Counted from the stretch's first letter, positions 1 to 7,567 are shown. The stretch is DNA of 21,170 nt from RGIG8775 sp045612185 (GCA_045612185.1 JAZKYO010000140.1:1-21170); one strand, 5' to 3'. Translations and numbers: made by a program. The notes: generated by a model not told the origin, from the letters alone.

Positions 1-37
1 CGCCTGTCTCGCTATGCGAGACAGGCGCTTTTCTTTT
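1..37 (+). terminator. Strong intrinsic terminator at left edge
   Basis: A perfect 12-bp stem (1-12 with 16-27) and a 3-nt TAT loop are followed on the plus strand by CTTTTCTTTT. It can end a plus-strand gene lying to the left of the window. Read on the minus strand it lies just past the stop of the CvpA-like gene (stop at 36-38), so it may work in both directions; the minus-strand tail lies outside the window. Confidence 0.85.
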
Positions 38-1466
38 AACCTAAATATTGTTTGACTATGGCGTTCATTTCTTCGTCGGTGGGATTATAACCCATAGAGT
101 TAAGGAACTCTTTAAGACCGGACACACTTACGTCACCGTGAGCGCTTTCAATAAATTCCTCGATAACGCTTGGAGGAATATCAAGCTCGTGGTGGTCGGA
201 GTGATCGGGAGTGTTCTCTGTGTTGTCTGAATCGGGATCAAGGAGACCCGAAAACTGATTTATTATGTTTTGAAGATCTTCATTGCCGATCAGATCGTCG
301 AGGCTGTTGAACTCCAACTCATAAATAATAAGTAAAAGCCCTTTTTGTTCTTTTCCCACGTAACCGGAGGCAGGGAAGTGCATCTCAAAATTTGAGCGCT
401 TGTGCTCAGGGAGCAGTTCCGCATCATACGTACCGAAAAGAAGCATCATATTGTTGTTTACGTTTTCGTAATCGGTGTCGGCGACGCTGCCAATCGCCAT
501 GCTTATAAGGCTGTCGAGAATAAAATTGTTTGTCGGCGCAAATCCCATACCCATAAACTCGCCGTCCTCGCGCAGTATTTCACCAAGTGCGCTTACCACG
601 CAAGCGGCGGTGCGCTTGATTGTGGGGGAGTTTTCAAGGTGAAGCGTTACGGTTGCCGAGGCGTTGTTCAGTACCACGGTAGACGGATTTTCCGCATAGA
701 CAGTGCTGTTGTGTACGTACAGCGCGTCGCTTCCAAGCTCAATAAAGGCGGGGAGCGAGTGAGTTACCGATTCGCTTACCTCTGTATCGGGAATGCCGTA
801 AGAGGTTACGGCATCAGCCATCATACAAGAGAATGGGAAGAACTTAGTTGCGTTAAACGAGGGCTTTGTTTCGGTAAGAAGCTTTTCGGTTTCCTCGTAG
901 TTGGGCTGGTCGGTGTAGTTTTCCAAAACCGCCTCGTAGTAAACGGCTATCGTTTCGTCGGGAACGCTGTTGAGTATGTACATGGGGGTGAATATGGGGA
1001 GCAACATTAACGAAGCCGCAAGGGTCGAATAAACAAAGCCAACCGCCAAGCCCCACCACTTGCTTCCTTTGGCGAGCGGTTCTTTTTCACCGAACCTTTT
1101 TGCTATCATGCCGGAAAGCTTGTTAAATCCGATAAGCGAAAGTAATCTTAAAAGAGCGAATACCAAAGAGACCAAAATTGCGCTGAGAAGTCCGCCGATC
1201 ATATTTGCCACAAGAGGTTCAAGTTCGGGCGATTTTTCAAAAACAGGCAGAATTTCTTCGGGAAGCATGGGGAGTATCATGGTGCAAGCCGTGTCAGACA
1301 GCGAGAAGGCTATTGAGCGGCCTACAAAGAACGCCACAATACCGAGAATGGCAAGATATACCAATCTTACTAAGCTTTTGCCTACGCCGCGGCGGTATCC
1401 GATAAGAACACCTATGGCAATGAGGGCAAATTCAAGCACTAAAAATATAATAGGGATAAGTGTCAT
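36..1466 (-). CDS. CvpA-like multi-pass membrane protein
   Basis: A 476-aa protein. Hydrophobic segments near residues 2-22, 33-53, 88-110 and 137-162 are followed by a long hydrophilic, mostly acidic C-terminal part rich in Asp, Glu and Asn. The N-terminal four-helix layout with a YRRG motif after the first helix resembles the CvpA family of inner-membrane proteins (linked to colicin V production and envelope functions); CvpA proper is about 160-200 aa, so the C-terminal 300 residues are an extension of unknown role. The start at 1466 is chosen because GAGGTG sits 6 nt upstream and because the longer open frame would run through the promoter at 1510-1538. It is a single-gene unit downstream of, and separated by a terminator from, the acyl-CoA synthetase gene. 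The family call is moderate; function is unknown. Confidence 0.6.
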   Translation of the reverse strand: MTLIPIIFLVLEFALIAIGVLIGYRRGVGKSLVRLVYLAILGIVAFFVGRSIAFSLSDTACTMILPMLPEEILPVFEKSPELEPLVANMIGGLLSAILVSLVFALLRLLSLIGFNKLSGMIAKRFGEKEPLAKGSKWWGLAVGFVYSTLAASLMLLPIFTPMYILNSVPDETIAVYYEAVLENYTDQPNYEETEKLLTETKPSFNATKFFPFSCMMADAVTSYGIPDTEVSESVTHSLPAFIELGSDALYVHNSTVYAENPSTVVLNNASATVTLHLENSPTIKRTAACVVSALGEILREDGEFMGMGFAPTNNFILDSLISMAIGSVADTDYENVNNNMMLLFGTYDAELLPEHKRSNFEMHFPASGYVGKEQKGLLLIIYELEFNSLDDLIGNEDLQNIINQFSGLLDPDSDNTENTPDHSDHHELDIPPSVIEEFIESAHGDVSVSGLKEFLNSMGYNPTDEEMNAIVKQYLG

Positions 1467-1509
1467 AATAATCACCTCGTATCTGGATTGTAATATTATC
1501 CGTAGCTTT

Positions 1510-1538
1510 ATTATAGCACTTGTTTTGTTTTTCGTCAA
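1510..1538 (-). promoter_or_regulatory. Sigma-A promoter of the CvpA-like gene
   Basis: On the minus strand, TTGACG (1533-1538), a 17-bp spacer, and TATAAT (1510-1515) with an upstream TG (TGCTATAAT, extended -10). Transcription would start near 1503, leaving a leader of about 37 nt before the ATG at 1466. Confidence 0.85.
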
Positions 1539-1550
1539 GAAAAATTATAC

Positions 1551-1590
1551 AAAAACGGCTGCCTTTTCAAGACAGCCGTTAATATTTTTT
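1551..1590 (-). terminator. Intrinsic terminator after the acyl-CoA synthetase gene
   Basis: AACGGCTG (1554-1561) pairs with CAGCCGTT (1573-1580), with an inner CTT/AAG pairing. On the minus strand it is followed by TTTTTGTATAATTTTT; on the plus strand TATTTTTT follows. It starts about 12 nt past the stop codon of the minus-strand gene. Confidence 0.8.
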
Positions 1591-1591
1591 G

Positions 1592-3283
1592 TTAATCAAT
1601 AGACATATCAAGCTTAAATCTCATGATTTTTCGAAGCGTGTTTTTTGGAAACTCGGTGTCGCGCACCTTGAGAATACCAATCTTTTTGTATGCTACCGCG
1701 GTTTTGTTGTACTCGTCAATATAGGGCTTGAGATGAGCGTAAATATCGGTGATTTGGTTTTTTTCAAAGAATTCCTTGTCGGGATAAATCTCCGCAACAA
1801 TGGCGTTATGAGAAACTCCGCGCTTACTTTGTCCCTCGTATACTACAATATCAAGAATACCTGGAGTGGCAACAAGCTCGTTCTCGATTTCTTCGGGATA
1901 AACGTTTTTTCCGTTTGAGAGGATTATCAGGTTTTTCTTTCGACCGGTAATAAAGAGTACGCCGTCTTTGTTAAGCTTTCCGTAGTCACCTGTTTTGAAG
2001 TAGCCGTCCTTCATAGCGTCTGCCGTGGCTTCGTCGTTTTTGTAGTAGCCGAGCATTACGTTAGGACCTTTTACAAGAATCTCGCCCTCTCCGTCCTCGT
2101 TAGGCTCGTCAATAATAACGGTATCCATGTCAAGAACGTTACCTACACTTCCTGCAACCACGTGTTTGCTACGGTTTACCGCGATAAGGGGAGCGCACTC
2201 GGTAATGCCGTATCCGTTAAGCACCGAAATGCCGATGGATTGGAAGAAGTGAAGAATATCGGGGTTTACGGGTGCGCCACCGGTAATAATCATCTTTACG
2301 TTTCCGCCAAAAGCCGCGTGAATAGAAGCAAACATTTTTTTGCGTATAGTCGTGGGAAGGTGAAGAGCGTTGCAAAGCTTTATCATGTTGTTTACAGGCT
2401 TTTCCTTGCCTTGCTCCTTTATGTTTGACCATATTTTGCGGTAGAAGGTTTCAAGATAAAGGGGAACGAGAATCATGTGTCCGGGACACTGGTCCTTAAG
2501 TTCCTTTTGCACGTATCTTATACCCGACGAGATATAAATCTCGCAACCGATCATAACGTGTCCGATAAACATAACGGTAGAGCCGTATGTGTGGTGAGGG
2601 GGAAGAACACCCACGGTTTTGTCGGCAAAGTCAATATAGTGAATAATGTCAGCCATGTCACGGATTATAGCGGTCTGGTTAAGCATAACGCCCTTGCCTT
2701 TTCCGGTAGTTCCAGATGTGAAAACAAGAAGGCTGAGACGCTCAACGTCGATTTCTTTGTTGAAATATGCGTCAGACGATTGAGCAAATTTTTCAGCGCC
2801 GCTTTTTACAAGCTTTTCAAGAGTATTTTCGTCCTCAGCACCCGTAAGATATACAACGGGAGTTTCAAGTCCGGTCTTTTCAATCACAACATCTGCCTTT
2901 TCCTTAAGCTCGTTTTCGCAGAAAAGATAAGCAATGTCGGCGGTAGCCGCGGTCTCGGCAAGATCATCTGCCAGCCAATCGCGGTCAAGGGGAACAAGTA
3001 CCCCACCCGCAATAAGCACAGAGTAGTAGGTGAGTATCCACTCGTAGGAGTTCTTTCCGATAATAACGCAGTGCTTGCCTTCAACGCCCATAGATATAAG
3101 CTCTGTGGCGAGCGCTCTTACTTCGTCTCTGAATTTGATATATGAAACCTTTTGTATTTCCTTAGCGCTTGCCTTTAAGCGATATGAAAAAGCTGTCTTT
3201 TCACCGTAGTTATCTGCCGCGTACTCTACCAATTCTCTGAGATTAGCCCACTCTCTTTTTTCGTGAAGTATGTGTTTGTTCAT
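1592..3283 (-). CDS. AMP-binding long-chain acyl-CoA synthetase
   Basis: A 563-aa member of the ANL (acyl-CoA synthetase/adenylation) superfamily. It activates a carboxylate, most likely a fatty acid, with ATP to an acyl-adenylate and passes it to CoA. Visible motifs: the Thr/Ser/Gly-rich ATP loop FTSGTTGKGKG at 188-198, YGITE at 358-362, TGD at 431-433, the hinge region GRKKN at 447-451 followed by NGKNVYPEEIE at 457-467, and the catalytic lysine of the PKNTLRK motif (Lys547). Length fits long-chain acyl-CoA synthetases. No signal peptide or TM helix, so cytoplasmic or membrane-associated. The start at 3283 has AAAGGA upstream. It lies 21 bp downstream of the MarR gene with no terminator between, so the two probably share a transcript. 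The exact chain length or acid used cannot be read from the sequence. Confidence 0.9.
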   Translation of the reverse strand: MNKHILHEKREWANLRELVEYAADNYGEKTAFSYRLKASAKEIQKVSYIKFRDEVRALATELISMGVEGKHCVIIGKNSYEWILTYYSVLIAGGVLVPLDRDWLADDLAETAATADIAYLFCENELKEKADVVIEKTGLETPVVYLTGAEDENTLEKLVKSGAEKFAQSSDAYFNKEIDVERLSLLVFTSGTTGKGKGVMLNQTAIIRDMADIIHYIDFADKTVGVLPPHHTYGSTVMFIGHVMIGCEIYISSGIRYVQKELKDQCPGHMILVPLYLETFYRKIWSNIKEQGKEKPVNNMIKLCNALHLPTTIRKKMFASIHAAFGGNVKMIITGGAPVNPDILHFFQSIGISVLNGYGITECAPLIAVNRSKHVVAGSVGNVLDMDTVIIDEPNEDGEGEILVKGPNVMLGYYKNDEATADAMKDGYFKTGDYGKLNKDGVLFITGRKKNLIILSNGKNVYPEEIENELVATPGILDIVVYEGQSKRGVSHNAIVAEIYPDKEFFEKNQITDIYAHLKPYIDEYNKTAVAYKKIGILKVRDTEFPKNTLRKIMRFKLDMSID

Positions 3284-3304
3284 AACGTTTCATCCTTTCA
3301 GTTA

Positions 3305-3754
3305 TCAGGTGTTGTCGTATTCGTCGCAAATGTTTTGCAGATTTGAGTTGATAAGCGTAAGCGCCCTGTAAAACTCAAGCCGTTTTTCTTCGCTCAGTCC
3401 CTCGCTTGCCCTATCTAAAATAGCGTTTACCTTGTCGGAAATTCGTTTGCCGATTTTTACGCCCTCTTCTGTAAGAACAAAGGGGCAAAGATATCTTTTT
3501 TGCCGCTTGTCGGCGCGTGAGATAAGCCCGTTTTCCTCAAGGTATTTTATTGACCTTGAAATATTGGCTTTATCTTCCTCGCATATGTCGCAAAGCTCGG
3601 TGGCGGTCAGCGAAGTCTTTTTGTAAAGATAGTATAGGCAGGAAACGTGCGAGCTTTTTAAGTCAAACTCAGCCATTTCCTCGGCTTTGATTTTATAGAT
3701 TGCTCGGTTTATATTTGAAATCAGAACCGTAAAGGTTTGAAACCTTTCTTCCAT
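3305..3754 (-). CDS. MarR-family transcriptional regulator
   Basis: A 149-aa winged-helix regulator of MarR size. Residues about 49-78 form the helix-turn-helix (LTATELCDICEEDKANISRS region), and 80-92 (basic, RADKRQKR) form the wing; flanking helices at 8-30 and 105-145 would make the dimer interface. The ATG at 3754 is preferred: AAAGGAC lies 8 nt upstream, while a longer frame would run back through the promoter and operator sequences. It is the first gene of a two-gene unit with the acyl-CoA synthetase. Two palindromes around its promoter suggest it represses itself and the synthetase, and releases in response to a ligand, perhaps an acyl compound. MarR membership is clear; ligand and targets are inferred. 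Confidence 0.9.
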   Translation of the reverse strand: MEERFQTFTVLISNINRAIYKIKAEEMAEFDLKSSHVSCLYYLYKKTSLTATELCDICEEDKANISRSIKYLEENGLISRADKRQKRYLCPFVLTEEGVKIGKRISDKVNAILDRASEGLSEEKRLEFYRALTLINSNLQNICDEYDNT

Positions 3755-3769
3755 GTAACCTGTCCTTTC

Positions 3770-3826
3770 TGTTGTAATTACAACAACACTATTATACCAC
3801 AAACTTGTTGTAATGTCAACAAGTTT
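3770..3826 (-). promoter_or_regulatory. Consensus promoter with two palindromic MarR-type operators
   Basis: Minus-strand promoter: TTGACA (3814-3819), 17-bp spacer, TATAAT (3791-3796), an exact consensus match. Palindrome 1 (3801-3826) has perfect 10-bp arms AAACTTGTTG / CAACAAGTTT around a 6-nt core that contains much of the -35 box. Palindrome 2 (3770-3785, TGTTGTAATTACAACA) is perfect and lies at about the transcription start. They share the half-site TGTTGTAAT. The placement fits repressor sites blocking polymerase binding and initiation; the bound protein is probably the MarR regulator just downstream. Confidence 0.85.
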
Positions 3827-3845
3827 GCGCAAATTTGTGAAAGTT

Positions 3846-5090
3846 TCAGGCTTTTTCAATGAAATTCTTTTGTTTCGTCATAATATTAAGGAATACGAAA
3901 ATAGCTATAACCGAGAACAGCATGCCTATGAGAATACCGATTTTCATTCCGAGGCTGTCGGGAGAGAGTCCAATATTTGCGGCAAGTTGAATCGCTTTTT
4001 CGTTTTCGCTTACAGCGTCGGTTATAATTCCAACAAGCTGAGATCCAACCGAGGCTCCAAGGTCACCGCCCGCTGCCATAAGCGCGTACATGATAACTCC
4101 GCCGTGAGGAAAGCGCTCGGAGACGGCGATAAGGCTGCCAGGCCACATCATAGCAGTACAAAAGCCTGTAAATGCGCAAGCTATAAGTCCAATTATCGCT
4201 ACCCCCGAAACTGCCGCCGTAAGATAGCAGAGGGTAGAGCCGATGGCGCTGACAAAAAGCACCTTGCAAATATTCTTTCCGTATTTTGAATAGAGAGTAC
4301 GTCCAAGACCAAGCATCACCGAGAATAGCGCAACACCGCAAAGGTCGCCCCAAACCTTCGGAATGCCCAAAGCACGCTCAATGTATCCCGAGCACCATTG
4401 CGCCATAGTACATTCTGCCGCGCCGCCCAGGAAGATTCCGAACACGCAGATCCAAAGTCCCTTGCTCATGAAAAAAGCTTTAACGCCCGAGGCTTTTTCT
4501 GCGGTTTCAAGAGGTGGCATTTCCGCGCCGAAAAACAGAATTGACGCCAAAAACGGAACAAGAGCGAAGAGAAGCGCGAGATATTGCCAGTTCTCGCTGC
4601 CGAAAATCAACAAAAACGCTGTGCTGACGGCAATAACGAAAACCACCCCCCAAGCGTATACCGAGTGGAGCTTGCTCATTTCGTGGTCGGGGTTGTCGCA
4701 AGGAATTGCGGCGATGACAGGGCTGATAAGCACCTCGTTGAATCCGCTTGCCGCCGAGAAAATAACAGTTCCGATAACTATTCCGAGATAAGCGCTTTCG
4801 GGGAAGAGAAGCGGACAGAACGCATATATAAGTAGCCCCGCTATACCGAGAATCGGCGCGCTTTTAACTGCAAGCGGAATGTTGAATTTGTGTGAGAAAA
4901 GTGAGAAAACAATATCAATTATAAGCTGAGTGACGAAATTGATAAGTACCAAAAATCCAAGCGCAGTATAAGAAATTCCGTAAAGCGTGTGGAAGGTGAG
5001 GAAGAGCAGGGGAGAAAGATTTCCCACAATAGACATGGTGACGTTGCTGGCATAGCAAGCAAGCTTAACTCTGGTGTAATTGGCAGTCAT
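3846..5090 (-). CDS. MFS permease, possibly FHS/sugar type
   Basis: A 414-aa protein with about 12 hydrophobic helices in two halves split by a hydrophilic loop near residues 188-205, the normal size and shape of major facilitator permeases. HSVYAWG at 142-148 and the AE..MAQWCSGY pattern at 225-236 recall the fucose-H+ symporter (FHS)-like branch, which often moves sugars; this is a resemblance, not proof of substrate. The start at 5090 is chosen over an upstream in-frame ATG because AGGA lies 7 nt before it and because the upstream ATG would place the promoter inside the gene. It faces a divergent AraC regulator. No clear terminator is seen between its stop and the MarR promoter, so some read-through is possible. 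Confidence 0.85.
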   Translation of the reverse strand: MTANYTRVKLACYASNVTMSIVGNLSPLLFLTFHTLYGISYTALGFLVLINFVTQLIIDIVFSLFSHKFNIPLAVKSAPILGIAGLLIYAFCPLLFPESAYLGIVIGTVIFSAASGFNEVLISPVIAAIPCDNPDHEMSKLHSVYAWGVVFVIAVSTAFLLIFGSENWQYLALLFALVPFLASILFFGAEMPPLETAEKASGVKAFFMSKGLWICVFGIFLGGAAECTMAQWCSGYIERALGIPKVWGDLCGVALFSVMLGLGRTLYSKYGKNICKVLFVSAIGSTLCYLTAAVSGVAIIGLIACAFTGFCTAMMWPGSLIAVSERFPHGGVIMYALMAAGGDLGASVGSQLVGIITDAVSENEKAIQLAANIGLSPDSLGMKIGILIGMLFSVIAIFVFLNIMTKQKNFIEKA

Positions 5091-5124
5091 AATGAAATCC
5101 TTTGCTATAAAAAATATTACTACA

Positions 5125-5153
5125 ATCATACCACAATTGACGCAAAGTGTCAA
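5125..5153 (-). promoter_or_regulatory. MFS gene promoter overlapped by an inverted repeat
   Basis: Minus strand: TTGACA (5148-5153), 17-bp spacer, TATGAT (5125-5130), giving a leader of about 28 nt. An imperfect inverted repeat, TTGACGC / GTGTCAA (5137-5153, one mismatch across 7-bp arms), covers the -35 box and part of the spacer. It is a candidate site for the AraC regulator encoded divergently, or for another repressor. Confidence 0.75.
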
Positions 5154-5276
5154 GCCTTGATAATCCGTTCTGTTAAATTTATTAGTCAAAATTAAATCCG
5201 ATACGAAAACAAATTCATATCGCTTTTTGCCGTTCTTCAGAGTCTGAGAAATTTTTAGCTTTTTTACTTTTTTGTG

Positions 5277-5305
5277 TTTACAAATCCAATATTGTGTGAT
5301 AAAAT
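5277..5305 (+). promoter_or_regulatory. Sigma-A promoter of the AraC-family gene
   Basis: TTTACA (5277-5282), exact 17-bp spacer, TAAAAT (5300-5305) on the plus strand. The predicted start near 5312 leaves a leader of about 35 nt to the ATG at 5347. The intergenic part between this promoter and the MFS promoter (5154-5276) shows no other clear element. Confidence 0.7.
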
Positions 5306-5346
5306 TAAATTGTATATTTTGGAAATCTTACTATGTGAGGTGCGGT

Positions 5347-6159
5347 ATGAAAATTGAAGTGTCGTCTGGCGATTACGGCTGTGGAATATTTGACAGCTCG
5401 TATACCTTTCCGGGGGTGTCGGTGACTTCTCCCAGAAACGTTAGTTGCTACGAAATAGAGCTGTACTATGAAAGCGGCGGAGTGACATACCTTAACGGAA
5501 CTCCGTACCGAGTTCGTCGCGGCGCAGTCCTTTGCGTAAAACCGGGTGCGGTGCGTTACAGTGAGCTGCCCTTGAAAACTTATTACCTTAAGCTCCGTAC
5601 CGATGGAGACCTGAAAAATATCCTTGAAGGACTGTGCGAATATTTTGTAAGCACAGATATTGACCGTGGAATAGAGCTGATTATTTCCTTGCTCAAAGCA
5701 AGCGAGGGGGATGACAGCCTTTTGCGTCACGCGCGGCTTCTCGAGCTTTTGGCGTGGGTAAAAAAAGAAAGCGCAAAAGCAGAGCGCATGACTAACGTTA
5801 AAAACCGTGGAAGCGAGGCAGTAGAGCGTGGAATTGAGTACATGGAAAAGAATTTCCGCTCGGCTTGCAAATTAGATGAGATAGCCGCCTACGCGCACCT
5901 TTCTCCCGTCTATTTTCACGGAATATTCCGTGCGGCGATTGGCAAAACGCCCTACGAATACCTCACGCGCCTGCGCGTAGAGGAGTCAAAAAGACTCATA
6001 CTTATGGGGGGCGCGTCCATGTCGGAAATAGCCGAGGCGTGCGGTTTTTCCTCGCAATCCTATTTTAACGCGGTGTTTAAGCAAAAGACGGGCGAAACGC
6101 CAAGCGAATACCGCAGAAGAATGCTTGAGGGATACTTCAAATCCGACGGCTTGTTCTGA
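5347..6159 (+). CDS. AraC-family transcriptional regulator
   Basis: A 270-aa protein. The N-terminal part (about 10-90) is beta-rich with the pattern of a cupin-like ligand pocket (for example GTPYRVRRGAVLCVKPGAVR at 51-70). The C-terminal part (about 160-260) is the AraC DNA-binding domain with two helix-turn-helix motifs: first at 176-196 (LDEIAAYAHLSPVYF), second at 224-246 (MSEIAEACGFSSQSYFNAVF), ending in KTGETPSEYR, the usual AraC tail. GAGGTG just upstream of 5347 sets the start; the in-frame ATG further upstream at 5272 lies ahead of the -35 box. It diverges from the MFS gene, so its target is likely that transporter, and the ligand may be the transported sugar or a derivative. Confidence 0.9.
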   Translation: MKIEVSSGDYGCGIFDSSYTFPGVSVTSPRNVSCYEIELYYESGGVTYLNGTPYRVRRGAVLCVKPGAVRYSELPLKTYYLKLRTDGDLKNILEGLCEYFVSTDIDRGIELIISLLKASEGDDSLLRHARLLELLAWVKKESAKAERMTNVKNRGSEAVERGIEYMEKNFRSACKLDEIAAYAHLSPVYFHGIFRAAIGKTPYEYLTRLRVEESKRLILMGGASMSEIAEACGFSSQSYFNAVFKQKTGETPSEYRRRMLEGYFKSDGLF

Positions 6160-6306
6160 TTTTTTATCCGTCACAAAACTCCTTGTTTATAAATATTCTG
6201 TTAATGGGGAATTTTTTCTCCACCGTGTATAAGTTGGCCCTACTTTTGGCAACAATAACAGTGCGACCAACAAAAATTGCGGAGATTAAAAGAAATGGAG
6301 ATTTCT

Positions 6307-6699
6307 ATGAGTGTTAAACGAGGAGATATTTACTATGCCGACCTGAGCCCCGTAATAGGCTCGGAGCAAGGGGGCTTGCGTCCCGTGCTGATTATACAGA
6401 ACGACATAGGAAACAGATACAGCCCGACGGTTATAGCGGCGGCGATTACATCAAGAATGAGCAAGACTCATTTGCCTACTCATATAGATATTTTCGCTGA
6501 CGAAGCCGGGCTTTCAAAGGATTCGGTTGTGCTTCTTGAGCAGATAAGAACGCTTGATAAAAAGCGCCTTAAGGAGAAAATGGGACACCTTGACGATAGC
6601 GTTATGAGCGTGGTGAATTCGGCAATTGCCGTTAGTTTTGGGCTTGATTCGGGTAATACCGCATCTGAGGAGAGCGGTGGCGCCTTTACAGCGGGCTGA
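6307..6699 (+). CDS. mazF: MazF/PemK-family endoribonuclease toxin
   Basis: A 130-aa protein very close in pattern to B. subtilis MazF (EndoA), an mRNA interferase that cuts single-stranded RNA at short specific sequences. It shares the opening VKRGDIYYADLSPVIGSEQG, the RPVLIIQNDIGNR stretch and VLLEQIRTLDK. The catalytic Arg and Thr of B. subtilis MazF (R25, T48) are both present at the same positions. The start at 6307 has GGAG 6 nt upstream and matches the family N-terminus; an earlier in-frame ATG at 6295 is less likely. The last 15 or so residues (GNTASEESGG and beyond) extend past the usual 116-aa length and look disordered. No MazE-like antitoxin frame is seen in 6160-6306 or downstream, so it is solitary here. 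Confidence 0.93.
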   Translation: MSVKRGDIYYADLSPVIGSEQGGLRPVLIIQNDIGNRYSPTVIAAAITSRMSKTHLPTHIDIFADEAGLSKDSVVLLEQIRTLDKKRLKEKMGHLDDSVMSVVNSAIAVSFGLDSGNTASEESGGAFTAG

Positions 6700-6722
6700 A
6701 TGTAAACTTTTTTGTAAATCTG

Positions 6723-6751
6723 TTGACAAGTTGCATAAAATTTACTAAAAT
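6723..6751 (+). promoter_or_regulatory. Promoter of the thioesterase gene, nested in mazF terminator
   Basis: TTGACA (6723-6728), 17-bp spacer, TAAAAT (6746-6751). The -10 box overlaps the left arm of the mazF terminator hairpin and transcription would start near 6758, at the top of the left arm, leaving a leader of about 31 nt to the ATG at 6789. Confidence 0.85.
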
Positions 6752-6778
6752 AGGAGTTGTTTACGACTCCTATTTTTT
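6749..6778 (+). terminator. Intrinsic terminator of mazF
   Basis: AATAGGAGT (6749-6757) pairs with ACTCCTATT (6766-6774); two more pairs (one U-G) close a UUUA loop, and T-rich sequence runs to 6778. It lies about 50 nt past the mazF stop. Confidence 0.85.
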
Positions 6779-6788
6779 GAGGTGAAAT

Positions 6789-7514
6789 ATGATTTACAGT
6801 GAAAATTATAAAACCCGTTGGCACGATACCGACTGCAACAGAAACGTGCGCCCCACGCAAATCCTTACTTACTTTGAGGAAACCTCAAACTACCATATGA
6901 TAGCGGTGGGACAGCCCCTCGATAAAATAAGAGACGAGGCAGGTCTTGGTTTCATACTTTCAAGGCTTACGATAAAGTTTTATAAACCGCTTGCGGCTTA
7001 CCGTGATATAAAAGTCGATACCTGGACAAGCGAGTGCCGCGCCTTCAGTACCCTCCGTAGCTTTCGCCTTAAAGAGGGCGAGGAGGTGATAGCCGAAGCG
7101 CTGTCGCTTTGGGCGCTGGTGGACGTAAACGAGCATAAGCTCGTTAAAATTTCAAGCTATAATTTCGGCTTTGAACACGAAGCCCCCCTCGAAATTGATT
7201 CCCCCGCGCGCATGACCTTTCCCAAGGACGTTGTGCTTGAAAAAGTGGGCGAGCGTAAAATCTATTTCAGCGATTGCGATTATAATATGCACATGAATAA
7301 TACCCGCTATCCCGATATGATATGCGATTTTCTGCCCGAGGCGGGGGCAAAAAGATTGACCTCGCTTAACCTTTCGTTCTTGCACGAAGCGGCAATGGGT
7401 CATACCCTTAGCATCTACCGCGGACAAAAGGACGAGAATACTTACCTTTTCCGCACCGTCGACGGGGACGGCACCACCTGCCTCGAAGCCGAGGCGGAGG
7501 TGGAGAGTATATAA
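6789..7514 (+). CDS. Acyl-ACP thioesterase (FatA/FatB type)
   Basis: A 241-aa double hot-dog protein that hydrolyses acyl-ACP to release free fatty acids in the cytoplasm. The first hot-dog starts with the typical RWHDTDCNRNVRPTQILTYF pattern (10-29). The second has DYNMHMNNTRY at 164-174, matching the plant FatB D-x-N-x-H catalytic segment (candidate Asp164, Asn166, His168), with Glu200 about 32 residues later as the likely fourth residue. Length is as expected for bacterial forms. GAGGTG lies 6 nt upstream of the ATG. It has its own promoter and shares a bidirectional terminator with the convergent XRE gene. The last 40 bases of the gene recur near 13588-13626 (see findings). Chain-length preference is not readable. 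Confidence 0.9.
   Translation: MIYSENYKTRWHDTDCNRNVRPTQILTYFEETSNYHMIAVGQPLDKIRDEAGLGFILSRLTIKFYKPLAAYRDIKVDTWTSECRAFSTLRSFRLKEGEEVIAEALSLWALVDVNEHKLVKISSYNFGFEHEAPLEIDSPARMTFPKDVVLEKVGERKIYFSDCDYNMHMNNTRYPDMICDFLPEAGAKRLTSLNLSFLHEAAMGHTLSIYRGQKDENTYLFRTVDGDGTTCLEAEAEVESI
7467..7505. repeat. Hairpin-forming block, copy 1 (inside thioesterase 3' end)
   Basis: A 39-nt block that matches 13588-13626 at 37 of 39 positions, the first 30 being identical. It can fold as CCACCT + GCCTCG / CGAGGC + AGGTGG around an AAGC loop with a 2-nt bulge. It encodes the end of the thioesterase. Confidence 0.8.
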
Positions 7515-7519
7515 AACAA

Positions 7520-7550
7520 AAAACGGACACTCTTTTTGGGTGTCCGTTTT
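7520..7550. terminator. Bidirectional terminator between convergent genes
   Basis: AAAACGGACAC (7520-7530) pairs perfectly with GTGTCCGTTTT (7540-7550). T-rich sequence follows in both directions, so it can end the plus-strand thioesterase and the minus-strand XRE gene. Confidence 0.85.
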
Positions 7551-7567
7551 AAGCTGTATGGTGAACG

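Noticed and set aside
402..1010. A 202-codon plus-strand open frame antisense to the CvpA-like gene.
   Set aside because: Its translation is rich in His, Arg, Val and Tyr with no domain pattern, no start signal, and the opposite strand has a promoter, ribosome binding site and hydrophobic helices.
6160..6306. A mazE antitoxin gene upstream of mazF.
   Set aside because: No open frame of adequate length with a start and ribosome binding site on either strand in this gap.
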